A DNA stretch of 64,000 nucleotides from contig NZ_JAZIFX010000001.1 of the NCBI RefSeq assembly GCF_036634175.1, forward strand, positions 1,922,001-1,986,000, given 5' to 3'. Source of the DNA: Streptomyces sp. P9-A2. Its GTDB lineage: Bacteria; Actinomycetota; Actinomycetes; Streptomycetales; Streptomycetaceae. Of the stretch, positions 27,371-35,956 are shown piece by piece. How positions within the stretch are numbered: the stretch's first letter is position 1; the number at the start of each line of letters is the position of its first letter. Under the pieces are notes generated by a model. It saw nothing but the letters and a program-made list of their open reading frames with translations. It was not told where the DNA came from and ran no database searches. A program made the translations under genes and the position numbers.

Positions 27371-29434
27371 ATGAACCGACCGACGAAGCAGCCGACGAAC
27401 CGGCCCACGGACCAACCGACGAAGCAGCCGATGAAGCAGCCCACGGGCCTGCTCGGCCTGCTGGACGATCCCCGCCCGTTCGCCCTGCTGCGCCGCCGCA
27501 CGCCCGGCCACGACGACGCCGTGGTGGAGCTGCTGCTCGGCCCCGTCACCCCCCGTGAGCGCCTGGCCGACCTTCCCGACGAAGGGCTGGCGCTCATCCC
27601 CTTCCGGCAGATCCGGGAGCGCGGTTTCGACGTGCGCGACGACGGCACCCCGTTGCTGGTGCTGACCCCCGAGGAGCGCCACGAGATCCCGCTCGCCGAG
27701 GCCCTGGAGCAGTTGCCCACGCATGACGTGCGGGTTCAGGACGGCGGCTTCGACGTCGACGACGAGGAGTACGCCGGGATCGTCGGGCGGGTGCTGCGCG
27801 AGGAGATCGGGCGGGGTGAGGGCGCCAACTTCGTGATCCGGCGGACGTACGAGGGGGAGATCCCCGGATTCGGGCGGGCCGACGCGCTGGCGCTGTTCCG
27901 GCGGCTGCTGGCGGGCGAGCGGGGCGCGTACTGGACGTTCGTGGTGCACACCGGGCAGGAGGCGGGAGGGCGGACGCTGGTCGGGGCGAGCCCCGAGGTA
28001 CATGTGCGGGCGTCCGGCGGGACGGTCGTGATGAACCCGATCAGCGGCACCTACCGCTACCCGGCCGGCGGGCCGACCCCCGAGGATCTGCTGGAGTTCC
28101 TCGCCGACGGCAAGGAGATCGAGGAGCTGTCGATGGTCGTCGACGAGGAACTCAAGATGATGTGCACCGTCGGTGACATGGGCGGGGTCGTGATCGGGCC
28201 CCGGCTGAAGGAGATGGCGCACCTCGCGCACACCGAGTACGAGCTGCGCGGCCGGTCCTCGCTGGATGTGCGGGAGGTGCTGAAGGAGACCATGTTCGCC
28301 GCGACCGTCACGGGGTCGCCGGTGCAGAACGCCTGCCGGGTGATCGAGCGGTACGAGCCCCTCGGGCGGGACGGCGCCGGGCGCGGCTACTACGCGGGGG
28401 CGCTGGCGCTGCTCGGCCGGTCCGCGGGCGGGGCCCAGACCCTCGACTCCCCCATCCTCATCCGCACCGCCGACATCGACGCGGCCGGGCGGCTGCGGGT
28501 GCCGGTCGGCGCCACCCTGGTGCGGGGCTCCGACCCGGCGGGCGAGGTCGCCGAGACCCACGCGAAGGCTGCCGGGGTGCTGGCCGCTCTGGGGGTGCGC
28601 CCCGGGCGGCCGCGTGAGGAGTCCGTACGGCCGCGGCTGGCGGACGACCCCCGGGTGCGGGCGGCACTGGACGGACGGCGGGCCTCGCTGGCCCCGTTCT
28701 GGCTGCGGATGCGGGAGCAGCGGCCGTCGGACGGCCCGGCCGGCCCGGCACCGGACGATCGGGCCCTGGACGGTCACACGCTGGACAGCCATGCACTGGA
28801 CGGTCATGCGCTGGACGGTCATGCGCTGGTCGTCGACGGGGAGGACACGTTCACGGCGATGCTCGCGCATGTGCTGCGCGCGTCGGGACTCACGGTCACC
28901 GTCCGGCGGTACGACGAACCCGGGCTGCGGGAGACGGTGCTCGGGCACGACGGCCCGGTCGTGCTGGGCCCCGGCCCCGGTGACCCGTCCGACACACAGG
29001 ACCCGAGGATGCGGTTCCTGCGCGGTCTGACCGCCGAGGTGCTCGGGGCGGACCGGCGCCACGGCGTCCTCGGTGTCTGCCTCGGCCACGAGCTGATCGC
29101 GGCCGAGCTGGGGCTGGGGACCGTCCGCAAGGAGGTGCCGTACCAGGGGGCGCAGACCGAGATCGACCTGTTCGGGCGGCCGGAGACGGTCGGCTTCTAC
29201 AACAGCTTCGTCGCGCGCTGCGACGACGAGGCGGCGGCGGAGCTGGCGGCGCGCGGCATCGAGGTGAGCCGCGCGGCGGACGGCGAGGTGCACGCGCTGC
29301 GCGGGCCCGGCTTCGCGGCGCTGCAGTTCCACCCCGAGTCGGTGCTCACCCTGAACGGCGCGGCGATCGTCGCCGAGCTGGTCGGTCAGCTGCGCGGGAC
29401 CAGGACGTTCTCCGAGCGGCGGCCCTCGGTGTAG
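27371..29434 (+). CDS. trpE: Anthranilate synthase, fused TrpE-TrpG
   Basis: Converts chorismate and glutamine to anthranilate. It has 687 residues: chorismate-binding TrpE part (about 30-440; NPISGTYRYPAGG, EIEELSMVVDEELKMMCTVG, FAATVTGSPVQNACRVIERY) and a glutamine amidotransferase (about 490-680; PVVLGPGPGDPSD, GVCLGHELIAAELGL with nucleophilic Cys, LQFHPES). The N-terminus has Pro-Thr repeats (RPTKQPTNRPTDQPTKQP) and the interdomain linker ALDGH repeats. The LLES tryptophan-binding motif is not evident. ATG 27371 follows the attenuator by 62 bases. Its 3' end overlaps the next gene. Confidence 0.95.
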   Translation: MNRPTKQPTNRPTDQPTKQPMKQPTGLLGLLDDPRPFALLRRRTPGHDDAVVELLLGPVTPRERLADLPDEGLALIPFRQIRERGFDVRDDGTPLLVLTPEERHEIPLAEALEQLPTHDVRVQDGGFDVDDEEYAGIVGRVLREEIGRGEGANFVIRRTYEGEIPGFGRADALALFRRLLAGERGAYWTFVVHTGQEAGGRTLVGASPEVHVRASGGTVVMNPISGTYRYPAGGPTPEDLLEFLADGKEIEELSMVVDEELKMMCTVGDMGGVVIGPRLKEMAHLAHTEYELRGRSSLDVREVLKETMFAATVTGSPVQNACRVIERYEPLGRDGAGRGYYAGALALLGRSAGGAQTLDSPILIRTADIDAAGRLRVPVGATLVRGSDPAGEVAETHAKAAGVLAALGVRPGRPREESVRPRLADDPRVRAALDGRRASLAPFWLRMREQRPSDGPAGPAPDDRALDGHTLDSHALDGHALDGHALVVDGEDTFTAMLAHVLRASGLTVTVRRYDEPGLRETVLGHDGPVVLGPGPGDPSDTQDPRMRFLRGLTAEVLGADRRHGVLGVCLGHELIAAELGLGTVRKEVPYQGAQTEIDLFGRPETVGFYNSFVARCDDEAAAELAARGIEVSRAADGEVHALRGPGFAALQFHPESVLTLNGAAIVAELVGQLRGTRTFSERRPSV

Positions 29435-30381
29435 TCGAGGACGTTGGCCACCGTGGTGTCGATGATCTGGCCGACGGCGTCCACGGTGTAGTACGCCTGG
29501 TGGGAGGTGACCAGCACGTTCGGGAAGGTGACGAGGCGGGCCAGGGTGTCGTCCTCGATGGCCTCCAGGGACTTGTCGAGGAAGAACAGGCCCGCCTCCG
29601 CCTCGTACACGTCCAGCCCGACGCCGGTGAAGCGGCCCGCGCGCAGTTCGGCGACGAGGGCCGCGGTGTCGACGAGTCCGCCGCGGCTGGAGTTCACCAG
29701 GATCGCGTCGTCCCGCATCGTCCGCAGGGCGGCCCCGTCGATCAGGTGGAGGGTCTCCGGCAGCAGCGGGACGTGCAGGCTGACCAGGTCGGACTCCGCG
29801 AGCAGCTGCTCCTTGGGTACGTAGGTCATGCCGAGGTCCCGGCAGGCGGGGTTCTCGGCGACGTCCCAGCCGAGCAGCCGCATGCCGAAGCCGTGCGCGA
29901 TCCGGGCGAACGCCTCGCCGATCTTGCCGGTGCCGATGACGCCGGCGGTGCGGCCGTGCATGTCGCGGCCCATCAGCCCGTCGAGTCGGAAGTCGAAGTC
30001 GCGGGTGCGGTTCGACGCCCGGACGATACGGCGGTTGACGGCCATGGCGAGGGCCCAGGCGAACTCGGCGACCGAGTGGGGCGAGTAGTACGACACCCGG
30101 GCGACCGTCAGGCCGAGCCGCTCGGCCGTCTTCAGGTCGACGTTGTTGAAGCCGGTGGACCGCTGGGCGATCATCCGGGTGCCGCCGGCCGCCAGGATCT
30201 CCAGGACTCCGGCGCCGAGGTCGCAGTTGACGCTGGTGGAGATCACCTCGTGGCCCGCCGCGATGAGGGCGGTGTCCTCGTTGAGGAAGACATGCAGGCC
30301 GCGCACCTCGTGGTGCCCCTGGAAGGCTCGCTCGATCAAGGGCTTCTCGTCGGCCTGCACACCGAACGCGAGGATCTCCAC
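29386..30381 (-). CDS. D-lactate-dehydrogenase-like 2-hydroxyacid dehydrogenase
   Basis: NAD-dependent D-2-hydroxyacid dehydrogenase, 331 residues. NAD motif AGVIGTGKIGEAFARIAHGF, catalytic Arg in NSSRGGLVDT, Glu in DVYEAEAGLFF, His in NVLVTSHQAYYT. FNNVDLKTAERLGLTVARVS is typical of the Ldh-D (D-lactate) group. GTG 30381 has GGAGGGG upstream. The last 49 bases overlap the 3' end of trpE on the other strand, so transcription of each gene runs into the other. Confidence 0.92.
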   Translation of the reverse strand: MEILAFGVQADEKPLIERAFQGHHEVRGLHVFLNEDTALIAAGHEVISTSVNCDLGAGVLEILAAGGTRMIAQRSTGFNNVDLKTAERLGLTVARVSYYSPHSVAEFAWALAMAVNRRIVRASNRTRDFDFRLDGLMGRDMHGRTAGVIGTGKIGEAFARIAHGFGMRLLGWDVAENPACRDLGMTYVPKEQLLAESDLVSLHVPLLPETLHLIDGAALRTMRDDAILVNSSRGGLVDTAALVAELRAGRFTGVGLDVYEAEAGLFFLDKSLEAIEDDTLARLVTFPNVLVTSHQAYYTVDAVGQIIDTTVANVLDYTEGRRSENVLVPRS

Positions 30382-30620
30382 AGGGCCCCTCCCAGGGTCG
30401 TGCCGGGAACTCTTCCGCACGCGACGGCCGCGTACACGGCGGCTGCCGTGCGCGACGGCTGCCGCATGCGCGAATATACGGGGCCGGGAGCGGATGGACG
30501 CACCTGGGCCGAACGGGGCAGGCGCGGCACGCTTTCGGTCCCGGTCCCGGATTCGGCCGGGAGGGCCGACTCCCCGGAGGACCGGGCCGGTCGGCCGACC
30601 GACCGACCGACCGACCGGTG
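30382..30620. other. Gap with CCGA tetranucleotide repeat
   Basis: This 239-base gap between the dehydrogenase and the response regulator contains about five copies of GACC/CCGA in tandem (30597-30618) and no recognisable gene. The dehydrogenase promoter must lie in its left part. Confidence 0.6.
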
Positions 30621-31349
30621 CTACTCGTCGTCCAGACCACGTTCGATGGCGTAGCGGACGAGTTCCACGCGATTGTGCAGCTGGAGCTTGCCGAGGGTGT
30701 TCTGTACGTGGTTCTGCACCGTGCGGTGGGAGATGACGAGCCGTTCGGCGATCTGCTTGTAGCTGAGGCCCTTGGCGACCAGGCGCAGTACCTCGGTCTC
30801 CCGGTCGGTCAGCCTGGGTGCCTTGGACGCGCCGCCCTCCGGGGCGGGTGCCCGGTCGGAGGCCAGCCTGCGGTACTCGCCGAGGACCAGTCCGGCCAGG
30901 CCCGGGGTGAACACCGGGTCGCCCGCGGCCGTGCGGCGCACCGCGTCCTGCAGGTCCTGGGTGGAGGCGGACTTCAGCAGATAGCCGGTGGCACCGGACT
31001 TCACCGCCTCCAGGACGTCGGTGTGCTCGCCGCTCGCCGAGAGCACCAGCACCCGCAGCGCCGGGTTCGCGGCGACGACCTCCTTGCAGACCTGGACGCC
31101 GGGCTTGCCCGGCAGGTTCAGGTCGAGGACGAGGACGTCGGGGGCGGCGGCCTTGGCGCGGCGCACGGCCTGGTCGCCGTCGCCCGCGGTGGCGACCACC
31201 TCGAAGCCGGACTCGGACAGGTCCCGGGCGACCGCGTCGCGCCACATGGGGTGGTCGTCGACCACCATCACTCTGACCGGGCCCGGCCCGCTCCCGCCCG
31301 GCCCTCCCCCGGGCTCTCCGCCCGGCTCTCCGGCTGTCGTGTCGGTCAT
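30621..31349 (-). CDS. NarL/LuxR-type response regulator
   Basis: The protein has 242 residues. The receiver domain has RVMVVDDHPMWRDAV (acidic pair), phospho-Asp in VLVLDLNLPGKPG, and Lys in GYLLKSAS. The C-terminal LuxR helix-turn-helix is LTDRETEVLRLVAKGLSYKQ and IAERLVISHRTVQNHVQNTL. A Gly/Pro-rich stretch precedes the receiver. ATG 31349 overlaps the kinase stop (ATGA), so the pair is translationally coupled. Targets are unknown. Confidence 0.95.
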   Translation of the reverse strand: MTDTTAGEPGGEPGGGPGGSGPGPVRVMVVDDHPMWRDAVARDLSESGFEVVATAGDGDQAVRRAKAAAPDVLVLDLNLPGKPGVQVCKEVVAANPALRVLVLSASGEHTDVLEAVKSGATGYLLKSASTQDLQDAVRRTAAGDPVFTPGLAGLVLGEYRRLASDRAPAPEGGASKAPRLTDRETEVLRLVAKGLSYKQIAERLVISHRTVQNHVQNTLGKLQLHNRVELVRYAIERGLDDE

Positions 31350-32602
31350 CGCCGCTCCGCCTTCCCCCGTACGTCCTGTTCGTCGCTGTGGTGCTTGGGC
31401 ACCCTCAGCTCGACCTCCGTGCCCTGCCCGGGCACCGAGATCAGCTCCGCGCTGCCGCCGAGGTCGCGCAGCCGCCCCCGGATCGACAGGGCCACCCCGA
31501 GCCGCCCCTCGCCCTCGGCCTGGGTGAGCCGGCCCTCGGGGATGCCGGGCCCGTCGTCGCGGACGGTGACGATCACCTCGTCCGGTTCGTCCTCGACCAG
31601 GATCCAGGCGCGCGCGTCGGGCCCCGCGTGTGTGCGTACGTTGTCCAGGGCGGCCCCGACAGCGGCGGTGAGCTCCCGCGCGGCGGCCGACGCGAGCGGC
31701 ACCGGCGCCCCGGGTTCGGCGAGGCCGACGAGGGTGCCGGCGTACGGGGCCAGCAGGGCACGCAGGTCGACGGGGCCGTCGCCTGTGCCGTCCCCGGCCG
31801 CGTCGGCGGTCCCGGCCGCGGTGCGCAGGTCCGCCGCTTCCCCGGCCGTGTCCTCCGCCCTTCTGGGGAGGGGGACCAGGCCGCCGGAGACCAGGGTGCG
31901 CAGTGCCACCTCCTGGTCTCCGGCCATCCGGCCCAGCTCGGCCGCCTCGCCGCCGATCGCCGCGCCGCGCCGCTGCACCATCGCGAGCACCTGGAGCACG
32001 CCGTCGTGGATGTCCCGCGCGAGCCGCTCCCGCTCCCTGGTCGCGGCCTCGATCTCCAGGGCGCGGGCGAGGGTGCGCTCGGAGACTCGGGCGACCTCGA
32101 CGACGTAGCCGATGGCGATGGCGGCGACCCAGACGAGGATCACGTTGTGCACGGTGTCGCGGGCGGGGCCTCCGCGCTCGATCAGGTTGGCGACGGCGAC
32201 CAGTGTGGAGGCGAGGGCGGCCCAGCGCCAGCCGCCCTTGATCGCGAAGGCGAGCACCGCGCCCGCGGTCCATATCGACGGCATGGTCGGGCCGCCGGCC
32301 GCGATCCGCTCCGGGGCGTCGGCGACGGGGGTCAGCAGGATGCCGGTGAGCGCGATGGTCAGGTCGGCGGCGAGGAAGCGTCTGGTGCAGGCGGCGGCGT
32401 TCGCGACCCGGGCCAGGGTGGCCAGGGTCCATACGGCCAGCAGGGTGAAGTAGGCGACGGCGAGCCAGGGACGCTCGAACCTCTCGTAGTCGGCGGCGAA
32501 CAGGCCGACCGCGTACACCATGGTGAGGACCCGGTAACCGGTGAGCGCGCGCCACAGCGGCTGCTCGACCGACATCCTCATGACTCTCTCGCGCCTGGGC
32601 AT
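31346..32602 (-). CDS. Sensor histidine kinase (MacS/NarX-like)
   Basis: The protein has 418 residues. About five membrane helices in residues 15-165 form a MacS-type sensor. The phospho-His is in ERLARDIHDGVLQVLAMVQ (HisKA_3). The ATPase part has the N box in AALDNVRTHAG and the G box in VRDDGPGIPEGRL. Start ATG 32602; in-frame ATG codons a few residues later are alternatives. It lies upstream of, and overlaps, its regulator. The short extracytoplasmic loops suggest sensing within the membrane. Confidence 0.92.
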   Translation of the reverse strand: MPRRERVMRMSVEQPLWRALTGYRVLTMVYAVGLFAADYERFERPWLAVAYFTLLAVWTLATLARVANAAACTRRFLAADLTIALTGILLTPVADAPERIAAGGPTMPSIWTAGAVLAFAIKGGWRWAALASTLVAVANLIERGGPARDTVHNVILVWVAAIAIGYVVEVARVSERTLARALEIEAATRERERLARDIHDGVLQVLAMVQRRGAAIGGEAAELGRMAGDQEVALRTLVSGGLVPLPRRAEDTAGEAADLRTAAGTADAAGDGTGDGPVDLRALLAPYAGTLVGLAEPGAPVPLASAAARELTAAVGAALDNVRTHAGPDARAWILVEDEPDEVIVTVRDDGPGIPEGRLTQAEGEGRLGVALSIRGRLRDLGGSAELISVPGQGTEVELRVPKHHSDEQDVRGKAERR

Positions 32603-32642
32603 GTCTCCCCCACCTTCGCCCCCGGCCCCCCGCCCGCAGGCC

Positions 32643-33503
32643 CTAGGGGTCGGACCGCCGCTGCTCGGCCGCTTGTTCCCTCTGGGCTTCCTTCTCCGCT
32701 TCCCTCCGGAGTTCCTTCTGAAGTTCCTTCGCCGCTTCCCTCTCCGCTTCCCTCTCCGCCCTCTCGGCGCGGGCGAGCTCGGCCTTCGCCGCCTTCTCGG
32801 CGTCCTTCTCGGCCTTCGCCGCCTCCGCGAGCTGCCGCTTCATGGCGGTCGCGTACATGTCGACGTACTCCTGGCCGGAAAGCTTCATGATCTCGTACAT
32901 GACCTCGTCGGTCACCGCGCGGAGCACGAAACGGTCGTGCTCCATGCCCTGGTAGCGGCTGAACTCCAGCGGCTTGCCGATGCGGATGCCCGGCCGGATC
33001 AGCTTCGGGACGACCTTCCCCGGTGGCTGGACCTTCTCGGTGTCGATCATGGCGACCGGGAGCACGGGCGCGCCGGTGGCGAGCGCCACCCGTGCGAGGC
33101 CACCCGGCTTGCCGCGGTAGAGACGGCCGTCGGGCGAGCGGGTGCCCTCGGGGTAGAGGCCGAACAGCTCACCGCGTTCGAGGACCTCTATGCCGCTCCT
33201 GATCGCCGCCTCACCGGCGCCGCGCGCGCCGGAACGGTCCACCGGGAGCTGCCCGGCGCCCTTGAAGAAGGCGGCCGTCAGCCGACCCTTCACCCCCGGT
33301 GTGGTGAAGTACTCGGCCTTGGCTATGAAGGTGACCTTGCGGTGGAGGACGGCCGGCAGGAAGAAGGAGTCGGAGAACGACAGGTGATTACTGGCCAGGA
33401 TGGCGGGGCCCTCGGCAGGGACGTTCTCCAGGCCCTCCACCCAGGGCCTGAAGGCAAGCTTCAGCGACCCTCCGACGGTGACCTTCAGCGCGCCGTACAA
33501 CAA
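32643..33503 (-). CDS. plsC: 1-acylglycerol-3-phosphate acyltransferase (PlsC family)
   Basis: Acylates lysophosphatidic acid in phospholipid synthesis at the membrane. It has 286 residues. Motif I NHLSFSD (H-x4-D, about residues 39-45), motif III GLYPEGTRSPDGR, and motif IV VLPVAMIDTEK. Residues about 225-286 form an Ala/Glu/Lys/Arg coiled tail (EREAEREAAKELQKELRREA) not needed for catalysis. No ATG or GTG fits; the start appears to be TTG 33503 with GAGGAAGG upstream. Its position matches Rv2182c in mycobacteria. Confidence 0.9.
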   Translation of the reverse strand: MLYGALKVTVGGSLKLAFRPWVEGLENVPAEGPAILASNHLSFSDSFFLPAVLHRKVTFIAKAEYFTTPGVKGRLTAAFFKGAGQLPVDRSGARGAGEAAIRSGIEVLERGELFGLYPEGTRSPDGRLYRGKPGGLARVALATGAPVLPVAMIDTEKVQPPGKVVPKLIRPGIRIGKPLEFSRYQGMEHDRFVLRAVTDEVMYEIMKLSGQEYVDMYATAMKRQLAEAAKAEKDAEKAAKAELARAERAEREAEREAAKELQKELRREAEKEAQREQAAEQRRSDP

Positions 33504-33639
33504 CCGAGTGCCTTCCTCTACGTGTGGCTCAGACCCTAACCCGGAGTCCCGTCAATGGCTCCGACGGCCCTGGTCGGTGTCAGTGCGGTCGCGTACGGTG
33601 AAGGTCCTGCAACCCGTGTGCAGCCCGTCGGCTTCCTCG

Positions 33640-33705
33640 GCTCTTTCCACGACTTCCAACGCTCCGACGACTCCGACGACTTCCACGACTCCGACGACTC
33701 TTACG
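33640..33705 (+). repeat. 9-base GACGACTCC-type tandem repeat before the hydrolase gene
   Basis: Imperfect tandem copies of ACGACTCCG/ACGACTTCC fill the 65 bases directly before the ribosome site of the alpha/beta hydrolase. Read in the gene's frame they would encode TTPTT repeats, so a longer, Thr-Pro-rich N-terminus is conceivable if translation began upstream. Confidence 0.75.
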
Positions 33706-33720
33706 ACCGGGAGGCCGAAA

Positions 33721-34518
33721 GTGCCGCTCCTGACCGGAGCCGAGCCGTATCGCCACGAGGGCGGGGAGGCCGCTGTCCTCCTCTGCCACGGCTTCACCGG
33801 TTCGCCTCAGTCGCTGCGCCCGTGGGCGGAGCATTTCGCCGAGCACGGCCTGACCGTCTCGCTGCCCCTGCTCCCGGGGCACGGCACCCGCTGGGAGGAC
33901 CTGCGGACCACCGGCTGGCAGGACTGGTACGCGGAGGTGGACCGTGAGCTGCGACTGCTGCGGGACCGCTGTTCGCGCGTGTTCGTGGCCGGTCTGTCCA
34001 TGGGCGGCGCGCTGGCCCTGCGCCTGGCCGCGCGGCACGGCGACGCGGTGAGCGGTGTCATGGTCGTCAACCCGGCGAACCGGGTGCACGGTGTGGCCGC
34101 ACACGCCCTCCCGGTGCTCCGTCATCTCGTCCCTGCGACGAAGGGCATCGCGAGCGACATCGCCAAGCCGTCGGTCGAGGAGCTGGGCTACGACCGGGTG
34201 CCGCTGCACGCGGCACACTCCCTGCGCACCTTCCTGCGCCTGCTCGACGGCGAGCTTCCCCAGGTCACCCAGCCGCTGCTGCTTCTGCGCAGTCCGCAGG
34301 ACCATGTGGTGCCGCCCGCGGACTCGGCCCGGATCCTCGGCCGCGTCTCGTCGCTCGACGTGACGGAGGTCCTGCTGGAACAGAGCTACCACGTGGCGAC
34401 GTTGGACCATGACGCGGAGCGGATCTTCCAGGAGAGCACCGCGTTCATCGGGCGGCTCGCACCCGGCGCCGTCAAGGAGCCCGGTCTCGGCAAGGAAGGG
34501 ACGACCACAGGTGGCTGA
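33721..34518 (+). CDS. Alpha/beta hydrolase (carboxylesterase / monoacylglycerol lipase type)
   Basis: The protein has 265 residues. Oxyanion motif LLCHGFTGSPQSLRPW, nucleophile Ser in VFVAGLSMGGALALR (GLSMGG), Asp in LLRSPQDHVVPP, and His in QSYHVATLDHD. It resembles bacterial monoglyceride lipases and Est30-type carboxylesterases. GTG 33721 follows GGGAGG. The stop overlaps the next gene by eight bases. Adjacency to plsC on the opposite strand suggests, weakly, a role in lipid turnover. Confidence 0.9.
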   Translation: MPLLTGAEPYRHEGGEAAVLLCHGFTGSPQSLRPWAEHFAEHGLTVSLPLLPGHGTRWEDLRTTGWQDWYAEVDRELRLLRDRCSRVFVAGLSMGGALALRLAARHGDAVSGVMVVNPANRVHGVAAHALPVLRHLVPATKGIASDIAKPSVEELGYDRVPLHAAHSLRTFLRLLDGELPQVTQPLLLLRSPQDHVVPPADSARILGRVSSLDVTEVLLEQSYHVATLDHDAERIFQESTAFIGRLAPGAVKEPGLGKEGTTTGG

Positions 34519-35185
34519 GCACGACTCGGACCGCGAGGACCGCGAAGGGCGTGAGGACCAGGAGGCCCGCGAGGCACGGGCGGGCCAGGGGCGTGGCGGC
34601 AGTGGCGGCAGTGGCCCGGAACATCAGGACCAGGACGTGCCCTTCGACGAGGACGCCGCGTGGGAGGCGATCGTCGCCGGATACGGGAACGAGCCGCCGG
34701 ACCCGGCGGGTGCCAAGCCGTTCAAGTCGGTCGAGGACCTGGCGCTGCTGGAGTCCGACACCAACACCGACACGCGCACCGAGGCCGCCGACGACGGGGC
34801 ACCGGCCGAGGCGCCGACGCGGGCCGGGGACAAGCCGGTCAAGCCGCTGGGTGGTTCGGTCGCCTTCGCACCGGGTGTGGGCGGCCCGCGCGACTACAGC
34901 GTGTCCGAGCCGTCGGAAAACGACTTCGAGGACGGCGACGAGGGCCACTTCGTGCCGCCGGAGCCCCCGCCGCTGCCCGAGACCGACGTCACGTCCAAGT
35001 TCGCGTGGCTGGGGGTCCTGGGCGGTCCGGTGCTGCTCCTGCTGGCGATACTGCTCGGCTGGGAGATGACCTGGTTGCTGACCACCCTGTGCATCGGCGG
35101 CTTTCTGGGCGGCTTCGCCACGCTGGTGATGCGCATGCGCACGGACGACGAGGACGACGACCCGGGCCGGGGCGCGGTGGTCTGA
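34511..35185 (+). CDS. Acidic protein with two C-terminal membrane helices
   Basis: The protein has 224 residues. Residues 1-155 are highly charged, Asp/Glu/Pro-rich and probably disordered; DEDAAWEAIVAGYGNEPPDP and KPFKSVEDLALLES are the only ordered-looking parts. Two membrane helices follow (about 162-205), with a short charged tail. GTG 34511 overlaps the hydrolase stop, so the two are coupled. I do not recognise a family with known function. Confidence 0.8.
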   Translation: MAEHDSDREDREGREDQEAREARAGQGRGGSGGSGPEHQDQDVPFDEDAAWEAIVAGYGNEPPDPAGAKPFKSVEDLALLESDTNTDTRTEAADDGAPAEAPTRAGDKPVKPLGGSVAFAPGVGGPRDYSVSEPSENDFEDGDEGHFVPPEPPPLPETDVTSKFAWLGVLGGPVLLLLAILLGWEMTWLLTTLCIGGFLGGFATLVMRMRTDDEDDDPGRGAVV

Positions 35186-35197
35186 GGACGCCCTGGA

Positions 35198-35956
35198 TCA
35201 GGCGGCCGGGATTCTGAGGGCGGCCAGGACCGGAAGGTGATCCGTGGCCGCCCGCAGGTCGGTCCCGGTCACGCCGGGCTGACCGTGCGGCACCCCGCAG
35301 CCCAGGACCTCGACGCCCTTGGTGGTGAAGAGCGCGTCGATGCGCTGGTGCGGATCGACGGGGGTCGAGGTGTACTCACCGCCCCAGGGCGCAGCCGCCC
35401 GGCAGTCCGTCAGCCCCTCGCCCACCAGCCGCCGGAAGGTACGGCCGTCCGGCCGCTCGTTCAGATCGCCGCCGGCGACCGCGTGCTCCACGCCCATCCC
35501 GGCGAGTCGGTCCAGGAGTATGCCGCCCTGTGCGTACCGCTCGTCCTTCTGCAACGACAGATGGCAGCTCAGCACGCCCAGCCGGGCCCCGCCGAACCGT
35601 ACGACGGCGGTGGCGAACCCGCGCCGGTGCAGTCCCGGGGTGAGCGGCAGCAGCACGTCCTCGGTGCGCTCGACGGTCGTCCGCAGCGAGCACAGGATCG
35701 CGGGACCGGCGGCCGTGGCACCTCCGGAGAGGGTCACCAGCCCGGAGGCGGAGGCCAGCCGGGCCAGTTTCTTGCGCCAGCGGAAGAACCGCGGTGCTTC
35801 CTGGACCAGGACCAGATCGGGGGCGCACGCGGTGATCACCCGGGCGAGGGCATCCGTGTCGTCGTACATCGACCGGATGTTGTAGCTCAGGACACGGATC
35901 ACGGCCGAACCGTCCGGCTCGGTGCGGGAGTCCGGCAGCAGCGGAGTCGTCGCCAT
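35198..35956 (-). CDS. Endonuclease/exonuclease/phosphatase-family protein
   Basis: The protein has 252 residues. The EEP fold is shown by VLSYNIRSMYDDTDAL, DLVLVQEAPRFFRW (catalytic Glu), LGVLSCHLSL, AVAGGDLNERPDGRTF (GDxN), RIDALFTTKGV and the C-terminal ATDHLPVLAAL (DH). Substrate could be nucleic acid, a phospholipid or a phosphate ester; no signal peptide is seen. ATG 35956 is chosen; the frame runs on upstream without similarity. Convergent with the preceding gene, 12 bases apart. Confidence 0.88.
   Translation of the reverse strand: MATTPLLPDSRTEPDGSAVIRVLSYNIRSMYDDTDALARVITACAPDLVLVQEAPRFFRWRKKLARLASASGLVTLSGGATAAGPAILCSLRTTVERTEDVLLPLTPGLHRRGFATAVVRFGGARLGVLSCHLSLQKDERYAQGGILLDRLAGMGVEHAVAGGDLNERPDGRTFRRLVGEGLTDCRAAAPWGGEYTSTPVDPHQRIDALFTTKGVEVLGCGVPHGQPGVTGTDLRAATDHLPVLAALRIPAA

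Noticed and set aside
25607..29434. Phenazine biosynthesis genes because of the PhzE-like TrpEG fusion
   Set aside because: No phzA/B/D/F/G neighbours; a trp leader precedes the gene, so it serves tryptophan synthesis.
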